Assembly (NCBI GenBank): GCA_964445305.1
Contig: CAYUKK010000181.1
Span: forward strand, 1-23,874
Direction: 5' to 3'
DNA length: 23,874 nucleotides
Source: CAYUKK01 sp964445305
Lineage (GTDB): Bacteria > Acidobacteriota > Aminicenantia > Aminicenantales > UBA8522
The notes beneath the pieces were generated by a model. That model was given only the letters and a program-made list of their open reading frames with translations. It did no database searches and was not told the origin of the DNA. The translations under genes were made by a program, and so were the position numbers. Shown piece by piece: positions 7,827-15,243 of this stretch. How positions within the stretch are numbered: the first letter of the stretch is position 1; every line of letters begins with the position of its first letter.

Positions 7827-8141
7827 ATGTTTGCCAGGCTAACGACAGTCAATGTCTGGGAAGACAAAATCGAAGAAGCCATTTCAATCTACGAGAAAAG
7901 CGTCGTGCCGGAGGCGCGCAAGCAAAAGGGGTTTTTGGGGGCTTATCTTCTCTCGGACCGAAAAACGGGCAAGGGGATTGCTTTGACTTTTTGGAGAAGC
8001 GAAGAGGATGCCTTGGCCAATGAGCGTAACCTCTACTACCAGGAGCAGCTGATCAAGTTTATTAATATTCTTAAGACCCCACCCATCCGCGAAGGCTATG
8101 AAGTTGCCGTTGCCGCCAAGAGAAGCTTGCCCAGCGATTGA
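7827..8141 (+). CDS. Small ABM-like (dimeric alpha-beta barrel) protein
   Basis: This 104-residue protein starts at an ATG preceded by AGGAGGGAGAGG, which overrides an in-frame ATG at 7776. The pattern MFARLTTVNVWEDKIEEAI, then a helix, GFLGAYLLSDRKTGKGIALTFW, then an acidic helix, is typical of the antibiotic-biosynthesis-monooxygenase (ABM) / dimeric alpha-beta barrel fold, about 100 residues long. Members include quinol monooxygenases, haem-degrading enzymes and many proteins of unknown role, so no reaction can be assigned. It ends 11 bases from the rpoD stop on the opposite strand, leaving almost no room for a terminator. Confidence 0.7.
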   Translation: MFARLTTVNVWEDKIEEAISIYEKSVVPEARKQKGFLGAYLLSDRKTGKGIALTFWRSEEDALANERNLYYQEQLIKFINILKTPPIREGYEVAVAAKRSLPSD

Positions 8142-8152
8142 AGAGGGAATCG

Positions 8153-9721
8153 TCAGGATTCCGAGAGGAAGGATCCCAGCTTGCCGCCCTTGCCCAGACT
8201 TTCGAGCTTCCTTAGAGCTTTCGCTTCAATTTGACGGATTCTTTCTCGCGTTACCTTGAAGATATCGCCAACTTCCTCCAGGGTATGCTCTTTTCCGTCC
8301 ATGAGGCCAAACCGGAGCTTCAACACTTCAGCCTCTCTTTCGGTCAGGCTATCGAGGGCCAATTCTATCTGCTCGCGGAGGTTGCGCTGGATAACGGAAT
8401 CCTCGGGCGAGGGGCTTGTCTTGTCCTCGATGAATTCGCCGAGTCGACTCTCCTCCTCGTCTCCCACCGGCGTGTCCAGAGAAACGGACTCCTGGGCGAC
8501 TTTGATGATTTCCCGAATTTTGGACACGGACAAACCCATCTTCTTGGCCAGCTCCTCGTGCGTCGGCTCGCGTCCTTTTTCCTGGACGAAAGCCTGGGTA
8601 ATTTTCTTAATCCGGTTGATGGTCTCGACCATGTGGACGGGGATTCGAATGGTTCGGGCCTGGTCAGCGATCGAGCGCGTGATCGCCTGCTTGATCCACC
8701 ACGTTGCGTACGTGGAGAATTTATAGCCCCGCCGAAAATCAAACTTTTCCACGGCCCGCATCAACCCGATATTCCCCTCCTGGATGAGGTCGAGAAAGCC
8801 GAGCCCGCGGTGGGTGTACTTCTTGGCGATGGATACGACCAGCCTCAAGTTGGCCTCGACCAGGTCTTTCTTGGCCCGGTCCGAGGTCTGCTTGCCCAAG
8901 CTCACCAGGCGAAGGACTTCCCGGGCCTGCCGGCAGTCGAGCCCCGATTCTTCCCGGCTTTTCCGCAGTTGGGCGTTGATGGCCGTGATTTTTTTTCTGA
9001 TTTCGCTCTTTTTCGCTTCGTCCCTGATTCTCTTGAGAGAGTGGAGGAGCTCCTCTTTGGCTTCGGCTAATTCGCAGGTGACCTGGAGCTTGAGGTAAAG
9101 GTTGTTGATGACCTTTTCCCACATGGTCGGGTTGATGCTCAGGGTCCTGAAGAGATGGATCATCTGGACGAGGAGACGACCCCTGGCCAAAGCCGATTTC
9201 TTGCGGACGGACATTTTTTCCAGGCGCGAATAAAGAGTCCTTATTTTTTGGAAAGTTTCCAAAATGGTTTTTCTTTTTTTCTCCAGTTTTTCTTCGTCCA
9301 TGTCCTCGCCGCAGTCGAAAATGTCCGGGATCGCGCTCGGGTCTTGCTTGATCCGTTCCTCGAAAGACTGGATTTCTTTCATCAGCAGCTTCGTCCGGGC
9401 GAGAGCCTTAAGGATGGTTTTCTGGCCCCTTTCGATTTCTTTGGCCAGAGCGATTTCTCCTTCTCTTGTCAGAAGGGAGATGCTCCCCATGTCCCGCAGG
9501 TAGAGTTTGACCGGGTCGGCCGCCGGAGCTGTTTCCTCAGGAGAAAGGACCTCGGCCCGGGCAGCGTGAGGCTTGAGGATGAACTTGGCGCGGGGTCCAA
9601 GGAGGCTCGAGAGCTTCTCCAGGTCTTCCTCATATTCCAGGCTCTCGTCGGGGGGCTGAGCCTTGAAATCCAGGGGAAGATGACTTCGTTTCATGGGTCT
9701 TGGATAAGAACTTTTTTTCAT
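8153..9721 (-). CDS. rpoD: RNA polymerase primary sigma factor (sigma-70 family)
   Basis: This 522-residue protein directs RNA polymerase to promoters. Region 1.2 is seen at DPVKLYLRDMGSISLLTREG, followed by a non-conserved insert of roughly 190 residues rich in charged helices. Region 2 is near-canonical (LVEANLRLVVSIAKKY, FLDLIQEGNIGLMRAVEKFD, YKFSTYATWWIKQAITR). Region 3 includes RIPVHMVETINRI, and region 4 ends with the helix-turn-helix VTRERIRQIEAKALRKL. Only about 70 poorly conserved residues precede region 1.2, and they do not look like a full region 1.1. The insert and full region 4 favour the primary factor over an RpoS or RpoH type. The start is uncertain: ATG 9721 is chosen over a TTG at 9748 and an ATG at 9694, none having a strong ribosome site. 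It diverges from the STAS gene. Confidence 0.88.
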   Translation of the reverse strand: MKKSSYPRPMKRSHLPLDFKAQPPDESLEYEEDLEKLSSLLGPRAKFILKPHAARAEVLSPEETAPAADPVKLYLRDMGSISLLTREGEIALAKEIERGQKTILKALARTKLLMKEIQSFEERIKQDPSAIPDIFDCGEDMDEEKLEKKRKTILETFQKIRTLYSRLEKMSVRKKSALARGRLLVQMIHLFRTLSINPTMWEKVINNLYLKLQVTCELAEAKEELLHSLKRIRDEAKKSEIRKKITAINAQLRKSREESGLDCRQAREVLRLVSLGKQTSDRAKKDLVEANLRLVVSIAKKYTHRGLGFLDLIQEGNIGLMRAVEKFDFRRGYKFSTYATWWIKQAITRSIADQARTIRIPVHMVETINRIKKITQAFVQEKGREPTHEELAKKMGLSVSKIREIIKVAQESVSLDTPVGDEEESRLGEFIEDKTSPSPEDSVIQRNLREQIELALDSLTEREAEVLKLRFGLMDGKEHTLEEVGDIFKVTRERIRQIEAKALRKLESLGKGGKLGSFLSES

Positions 9722-9784
9722 TCTGCCAAATCCATCCGAAAAAATCAACCGCCCATTTTTCTTTTTTTCGGGTTAATTCCGGAG

Positions 9785-9811
9785 TTGACTTCACCCCTCC
9801 ATTCTGATAAT
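9785..9811 (+). promoter_or_regulatory. Putative promoter of the STAS / NTT-HEAT operon
   Basis: TTGACT (9785-9790) is followed by GATAAT (9806-9811) with a 15-base spacer, or ATAATA with 16. It lies in the 151-base gap between divergent rpoD and the STAS gene. The spacer is shorter than ideal. Confidence 0.35.
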
Positions 9812-9872
9812 AGCTTTCTTGTCCCTTAGCCGGGTCGGCGAGCCGGTCAGCGGGATGGTGCGAGGCGCGCTC

Positions 9873-10217
9873 ATGATGAAAATTCAACCCAGGTTTAAGA
9901 ACGACATCGTTATTTTCGACATCGAGGGAGAGATCAAGCGGTCTGACATTACGGACGTCACTCTCCATCAACTGGTCAAGGAACAGCTCGAGGCAGGACG
10001 GAGGAAGATTCTCCTCAACTTCGACCGGGTGGAGTTCATCGACAGCTTTGGGGTCGGTGAGATTCTGGCCAGCTACATTTCGACGCACAACTTGGGGGGA
10101 AAACTGAAGCTCATCAGGATTTCCAAGAAGCTCTACCTCATCTTTCAAGTGACGATGCTGACCAAGGTCCTGGATATCTTCGAAGACGAGGAGTCAGCCC
10201 TGAAGAGCTTTCTTTGA
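9873..10217 (+). CDS. STAS-domain anti-sigma-factor antagonist-like protein
   Basis: This 114-residue single-domain protein is the size of SpoIIAA/RsbV-type antagonists. The hallmark loop is EFIDSFGVGEI, with Ser58 at the position phosphorylated by a partner serine kinase and dephosphorylated by a PP2C phosphatase. Other STAS features are IVIFDIEGEI near the start and GGKLKLIRISKKLYLIFQV in the second half. ATG 9873 (or the next codon, ATG 9876) is chosen because AGG at 9863-9865 precedes it; upstream in-frame starts would add a non-conserved extension. It sits 36 bases ahead of two NTT-HEAT carriers and heads a block that ends with a SpoIIE-type phosphatase, the expected enzyme to act on it. 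The matching kinase is not in the window. Confidence 0.85.
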   Translation: MMKIQPRFKNDIVIFDIEGEIKRSDITDVTLHQLVKEQLEAGRRKILLNFDRVEFIDSFGVGEILASYISTHNLGGKLKLIRISKKLYLIFQVTMLTKVLDIFEDEESALKSFL

Positions 10218-10253
10218 GGACTGACTCGGTTTCTTCCCCGAAAGAGTTTTCTG

Positions 10254-12746
10254 ATGGCCAAGCAGGGCCGGCGGTCCATCCTCTCCCGTATCGTCGCGTT
10301 TAAGCCCGGCGAGGCGGGAATAGCCTTTTTGTTCTTCCTCTCTTTTTTCCTCATTACCGCTCCCTATTACATCATCAAGCCCATTCGTAACTCGAGTTAC
10401 CTCGACCAGCTTGGAGATGAGCGGCTTCCCCTGGCTTATTTTCTGACAGCCGTGTTGATGGGCTTTATCGTCAACTTCCATTCGCGATGGGGTGCTCGTC
10501 TGAGAAGGATTTCCTTGGTTGTTTCGACCTTCCTTTTCTTTTTCTCGAACATTTGTCTCTTTTGGTGGCTCTTCCAACAGCGCTGGACGTGGGTGCCTGT
10601 TATTTTCTGGGTCTGGGCTAATATCTTCGCTATCGTGCTCGTAACGCAGTTCTGGCTGCTGGTGAACGATGTTTTCAACCCCCGCGAGGCCAAAAGGCTG
10701 ATCGGGTTCATCGGGAGTGGCGGTCAGCTCGGCGCTATCTTGGGCAGCCTCCTGGTCGGGGTCTTGGCCAGGACAAAAGCTTTTACCGCGCTTCTTCTCG
10801 TCGCTGCCGCTTTACTCTTCCTGGCCATCCTGGCCGTCCTTCGGATTTTCAACTGGCAGAAGAGCCGCTCATTAGCCGAGGCGAGGGAAGCCCCCCGGCT
10901 AAGAGAACCATCGCCAGCGGCGACAAAAGTGGGCTTCCGTGATGCTCTGGAAACGACCCGAAAAAACCTCTATCTCCGCCTCCTGGCTGGAATCATGCTC
11001 GCCACGCTCATCGTGTCGACGCTCGTCGATTGGCAGTTCAACAGCGTCGTCAAAAATCGGGTAGCCGGGGGAAGCTCCCTCGCTTCCTTTTTTGGCTATT
11101 TCAACGCGGGAACAATGGCGTTTGCCTTCTTGTTCCAGCTTCTCCTCACCTCGCCCCTTATCCGACGCTTCGGGATTCGGCTCAGCCTTCTCATCTACCC
11201 CCTCATCCTCCTCTTCGGCTCGGCCGGCATGGGAATCATTGCCTACGCCAGCATTATTCCCGCTGTCCTCATCAAAGCCAGCGACAAGAGCCTCGCCTAC
11301 TCGTTAAACCAGTCTGTTCGGGAGCTTCTCTATATCCCCATAGTGCCCGAGGAGAAATCGAAGTCGAAAACCTTCATCGACATGTTTGTCAACAGGTTCG
11401 CCAAAGGCGTGGGCGCGGTGATCCTATGGATTCTCCTCCTCATTTTCCCCAAATCCGCCGCTATCCGAGCCGTGAGCTTGGTGGCGGTAGGAGCCATCCT
11501 CCTCTGGGCCTATCTCAACGTTCGGGTTGGCCGCGAATACGCTACCTTAGTCAAAGAAAAGCTGGAGCTCAAGTGGGAACGCGGCGACAAGCTGGTTGCC
11601 GAGAAGGTGGATGTGGATTTCGCTAAGCTGGTTTTCGACACGCTGGAGAGCCGTAACCGAAGTTCTGTTCTCTACGCTCTCCATCTCTTCGACCTCATCC
11701 GCCAGGATAGACTGACGCCCGAAGTGAGGAAGCTGATAAGCTATAAAACCGACGAAGTTCGGGCTTCTTCCCTGGGGATACTCTTCGAGCAAACGGAAAC
11801 AGGTTTGGGTCCGACAAGCGAGGAGGAGCTAATCCCGGAAGACCTGGAAAAAGACGTGGCCGAAATCATGGCCCTGGATGTCTACCAGGAGGTAATTAAG
11901 AATTACCTTGAAAAAACCCTTGAGGACAAGAGTGAAGCGGGTGTCGTCGCCCGCATGGAGGCGGCCAAGGCCGTTGGCCTCATGGCTCCCCGGGCCCCGG
12001 CAGTTGAGAAGCTGGCCAGCCTCCTTGAAGACGATTCTCCAGACGTTGTCCGCTATGCCATGGAAAGCGCCGCAGTCTTGAAGCGGCGAGAGGATATTCC
12101 GTTGCTCGTACGCCAGCTCAAAAACCCGGTGCTCAGGGATGACGCATCGGCTTCTCTCGTGCGTTTCGGGCCCAAAATCATTGGGACCCTGGCTGATTAC
12201 TTGGGTGATCCGACGGAGGATATGAGCGTCCGTCTGGCTGTGGCGGCGATCTTGGGAAGGCTGGGAACCCAAGAGGCTGTCGATTTTCTCGCTTGGGAGC
12301 TCGCCAGCGCTGAGGGCGAGCTGGCCGCAGCGATCATCGACAGTCTTGACCAGCTGAGAGGAGAACACCCCGAGCTTTCGTTCCCAGAGTATCGCCTTCG
12401 CTCCAAACTAAAGCGTGAAGTCTTGACCCTTTGCTCAGAGTTCCTCCGGCAGCCCAAACCTCCGTTGAGCCAAAAAAGCAGCTCTAACATCTTCAAGCTC
12501 CTGGGGCTTCTCTATTCTCATGAGGACATGACCAAAGCTTACCAGAATTTGAAAACGGGCACCAAGGATTCTGTTGCCTATGCCCTGGAGCTTCTGGATA
12601 ATGTCCTCGAAAAAGAAACAAGGGACCTCATTTTTCCGTTGGTGGAGGACCTTTCTGCCGAGGAGAGGATGAGACGTTGCCGGGCTCTGCTGGAGAGCCT
12701 CACCGCTCTCCAGGCGGAAAGTAAGGAAGGAGAGGAAAAGCGTTGA
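10254..12746 (+). CDS. NTT/Tlc-like MFS carrier fused to C-terminal HEAT repeats (copy 1)
   Basis: This 830-residue protein has an N-terminal membrane domain (about 20-430, roughly 11-12 helices) of the MFS-related nucleotide-transporter type, with FFLITAPYYIIKPIRNSS in helix 1, VTQFWLLVNDVFNPREAKR, and SLNQSVRELLYIP in the C-half. A charged linker follows (about 430-565), then alpha-helical HEAT-like repeats (about 568-710, e.g. DDSPDVVRYAMESAAVLKRR). The end is a conserved helical tail containing AYQNLKTGTKDSVAYALELL. The tail should face the cytoplasm and bind proteins or sense substrate. NTT-HEAT fusions are, as I recall, known from free-living bacteria; their transport activity is largely untested. 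The stop overlaps the TTG start of copy 2, so the two are translationally coupled. Confidence 0.8.
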   Translation: MAKQGRRSILSRIVAFKPGEAGIAFLFFLSFFLITAPYYIIKPIRNSSYLDQLGDERLPLAYFLTAVLMGFIVNFHSRWGARLRRISLVVSTFLFFFSNICLFWWLFQQRWTWVPVIFWVWANIFAIVLVTQFWLLVNDVFNPREAKRLIGFIGSGGQLGAILGSLLVGVLARTKAFTALLLVAAALLFLAILAVLRIFNWQKSRSLAEAREAPRLREPSPAATKVGFRDALETTRKNLYLRLLAGIMLATLIVSTLVDWQFNSVVKNRVAGGSSLASFFGYFNAGTMAFAFLFQLLLTSPLIRRFGIRLSLLIYPLILLFGSAGMGIIAYASIIPAVLIKASDKSLAYSLNQSVRELLYIPIVPEEKSKSKTFIDMFVNRFAKGVGAVILWILLLIFPKSAAIRAVSLVAVGAILLWAYLNVRVGREYATLVKEKLELKWERGDKLVAEKVDVDFAKLVFDTLESRNRSSVLYALHLFDLIRQDRLTPEVRKLISYKTDEVRASSLGILFEQTETGLGPTSEEELIPEDLEKDVAEIMALDVYQEVIKNYLEKTLEDKSEAGVVARMEAAKAVGLMAPRAPAVEKLASLLEDDSPDVVRYAMESAAVLKRREDIPLLVRQLKNPVLRDDASASLVRFGPKIIGTLADYLGDPTEDMSVRLAVAAILGRLGTQEAVDFLAWELASAEGELAAAIIDSLDQLRGEHPELSFPEYRLRSKLKREVLTLCSEFLRQPKPPLSQKSSSNIFKLLGLLYSHEDMTKAYQNLKTGTKDSVAYALELLDNVLEKETRDLIFPLVEDLSAEERMRRCRALLESLTALQAESKEGEEKR

Positions 12747-15202
12747 GGATTCGAGAGGGGACCTTTTCCCCGCTACTTTTTAGCTACTTTTTTCTGATTA
12801 CGTTCTCCATTTATGTTGTCAAGCCAGCCAAAGAATCCCTATTTATGGAAGCGCTGGGGAAGCCAAAACTTCCCTACGCTTTTCTTTTGACGGCCATCTT
12901 GATGGGAGTAGCTGCGGCGGTCAATTCCCGGCTCATCGAGCGGCTGCGTCGTCCTATCCTTGTCTTTTGCACCCTTGGCTTCTTTATCTTGACCGGCCTT
13001 ATCTTTTGGGTGTTCATCCAGCAACCGAGGCCGTGGCCCTGGACATTTCTCCTCTTCTGGTCGTGGGCCGACATCCTCCTCGCGACGACCATCACCCAGT
13101 TCTGGATTATGGTCAACGATCTTTTTCAGCCGAGGGAAGCGAAACGCCGCATCGGCTTTTTTGTGAGCGGAGGTCTCTTGGGCGGAATCGCCGGGTCGCT
13201 CCTTGTCTATCTCCGGCCGGGGCGGGTGGGCGCAGAAAACCTTGTCCTCTTCTGTCCGGCCATTCTCACTTTGGCCTTGGGCCTCATCTCTCTTATCTGG
13301 CGAAAGGCTCGCCGCGAAGGGCGGGGGGAGGAAGTAAGGGGAGGTTTTGGCCGTCCCGCCCAAGCCCAAGTTGGTCTTCTGAGTGGCCTTTCTCTCCTTC
13401 GCCAAAACCGCTATATGCTCTACTTGAGCAGCATGATGGTCGTGGCCATCATCGTCTCCAACTTGGTGGACTTTCAGTTCAAAGCTCTGGGCAAGGCTTT
13501 TTTCCCTGATAAGGATGCGACAGCCTCGTTTTTTGCCGTCTTCAACCTGGGCCTGCTCGTTTTTTCTTTCTTCGTCTCTGCCCTGCTGGCCAGTCGGATT
13601 CTCAAGAAATTCGGCATGCGCGTCACTCTCCTCATCCCACCTGTTTTCCTGTTCCTTGGCTCCCTGGCTGTTTTCTTCATTCCGGCCGGTGCGCTCCTTA
13701 TCTGGGTCATTGCCATAAAGGGGACCGATAAGAGCCTCACCCACTCCTTGAACCAATCGGTAAGGGAAATCCTCTACATTCCTCTTCCCCAGGAAATCAA
13801 ATACCGGGCTAAGGTCGTCGTCGACATGTTGCTGAATAAGTTTGCCGACGGTGTGACCGGGCTCGTCCTCATCGCTTTTTCGGCTTTCCTGAAACTTAGC
13901 CCCTGGGAAGTGAGCCTTCTGGCCATTGTTTTTCTTGTTGCCTGGATGGCTCTCAATTTCCAGATCACCCGGGAATACGTGAACATCGTCAAGCGCAACT
14001 TGCAAATCAAATGGCCAGACGCTGACAAGATAGTTTCGGAGAGAATCGACATGGACATGACCCGGCTCGTCTTTGACGCCCTGCAGAGCCGCGAGCGGAG
14101 TTCCGTCCTCTATGCTATGAACCTTTTTGACTTGATCAAGAAGGAAAAGTTGAGCCCCTCCCTGAAAAGAATCCTGGCGGCCAGGGAGAGCGAGCTTCGC
14201 GCCAGGTCTCTCGATACGTTGCTGGACATGGAAGGGGAACCGCTGCTGCCGGAAATCGATGATTCGCTGGATCCCCGCGACCTGGATGCGCAAATCCAGG
14301 AAGTCATGTCCCTCGATGTCTATCAGCAACTGATAGGGGAGCGGGTGGAGAAAGCGGTAAGGGAAAAAGGGGCGGAGGCGGAAGTGACGAGAATGGAAGC
14401 GGCCAAGGCCATGGGGATGATGCCCTCCGATTCGCCCCTCGTCCGACAATTGAGGAAGCTTCTTGAGGATGAATCGGCTGAAGTTGCCCGCTATGCGGCG
14501 GAAAGTGCCGGACGCCTGAAAAGAAAGGAGCTTGTTCCCTATCTCGTCCGCCTCTTGGGCCGTGCGGCGACCCAGGAAGTGGCCAAGCAGGCGCTCGAGG
14601 CTTATGGAGAAAGCATTATCGGCACCCTCTCCGATGTCCTGAGGGATGGGGAAGAAAGCTTGCCGATCCGCCGGGCCATCCCTGATATCTTAGCCCGCAC
14701 CTCTTCGGAGAAGGCGGTCATGGCCTTGACCTCAGTGCTCAAAAAAGATGATCCAGCCGTTGAAAATGAACTCATCGAAGCCCTCCACCGAATGCGTTCC
14801 AACCGCCCGGCGCTCCCTTTCGACGAAAAAGCTATCCTCGCTCGCGTCACCTCCCTGATCCAAAAATGCTACCTGCTGTTTATCCAGATTCATGACCTCC
14901 GCTCGGATAAGAAAAAAGAAATCCTGGCCCGGGAATTGGAAGGGAATCTGGCCCGAGCGATGAAACATATTTTTGAGCTTCTCGGCCTTATCTTGCCTCA
15001 GGAGGATATCATCCGGGCTTATCAGAATCTTCAGCTGGGAACAAAAAAATCCGTGGATTATTCCATTGAACTCCTCGAGAATATCCTCCGCAAGGATATC
15101 AAGGAGATGTTGCTTCCCTTGGTCGAAGACAGGCCTTTCGAGGACAAGGTGCGGTTCAGCCGGCGGATGCTCAAGGCCTTCTCCAAGAAAGAATCCACTT
15201 GA
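12743..15202 (+). CDS. NTT/Tlc-like MFS carrier fused to C-terminal HEAT repeats (copy 2)
   Basis: This 819-residue paralogue of the preceding gene has the same layout: a membrane domain (about 9-420), a linker with KWPDADKIVSERIDMD matching KWERGDKLVAEKVDVD of copy 1, HEAT-like repeats (about 550-710), and a terminal AYQNLQLGTKKSVDYSIELL motif. The helix-1 signature is IYVVKPAKESLF, and TQFWIMVNDLFQPREAKR is intact. The start is TTG 12743, overlapping the TGA of copy 1 (TTGA), with a strong AAGGAGAGGA ribosome site inside the end of copy 1. The first membrane helix begins about 9 residues later, so no later start is plausible. The two copies are clearly diverged along their full length, so the duplication is old. 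They may form a heteromer. Confidence 0.8.
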   Translation: MRIREGTFSPLLFSYFFLITFSIYVVKPAKESLFMEALGKPKLPYAFLLTAILMGVAAAVNSRLIERLRRPILVFCTLGFFILTGLIFWVFIQQPRPWPWTFLLFWSWADILLATTITQFWIMVNDLFQPREAKRRIGFFVSGGLLGGIAGSLLVYLRPGRVGAENLVLFCPAILTLALGLISLIWRKARREGRGEEVRGGFGRPAQAQVGLLSGLSLLRQNRYMLYLSSMMVVAIIVSNLVDFQFKALGKAFFPDKDATASFFAVFNLGLLVFSFFVSALLASRILKKFGMRVTLLIPPVFLFLGSLAVFFIPAGALLIWVIAIKGTDKSLTHSLNQSVREILYIPLPQEIKYRAKVVVDMLLNKFADGVTGLVLIAFSAFLKLSPWEVSLLAIVFLVAWMALNFQITREYVNIVKRNLQIKWPDADKIVSERIDMDMTRLVFDALQSRERSSVLYAMNLFDLIKKEKLSPSLKRILAARESELRARSLDTLLDMEGEPLLPEIDDSLDPRDLDAQIQEVMSLDVYQQLIGERVEKAVREKGAEAEVTRMEAAKAMGMMPSDSPLVRQLRKLLEDESAEVARYAAESAGRLKRKELVPYLVRLLGRAATQEVAKQALEAYGESIIGTLSDVLRDGEESLPIRRAIPDILARTSSEKAVMALTSVLKKDDPAVENELIEALHRMRSNRPALPFDEKAILARVTSLIQKCYLLFIQIHDLRSDKKKEILARELEGNLARAMKHIFELLGLILPQEDIIRAYQNLQLGTKKSVDYSIELLENILRKDIKEMLLPLVEDRPFEDKVRFSRRMLKAFSKKEST

Positions 15203-15228
15203 AGCTTTCCCTGTCTTCGGCCTATAAT
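15199..15228 (+). promoter_or_regulatory. Possible internal promoter ahead of the FHA-GAF-PP2C gene
   Basis: TTGAAG (15199-15204), which overlaps the stop of the preceding gene, is followed after 18 bases by a perfect TATAAT (15223-15228). The predicted start near 15235 falls within the ribosome site (15231-15239), which weakens the case: most of that site would be lost from such a transcript. Confidence 0.25.
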
Positions 15229-15243
15229 GAAGAAGAGGGTTAG

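Noticed and set aside
12839..14449. 536-codon open frame on the minus strand
   Set aside because: It is antisense to the second NTT-HEAT gene, hydrophilic and low-complexity, with no motif; it mirrors the membrane-helix codons of the real gene.
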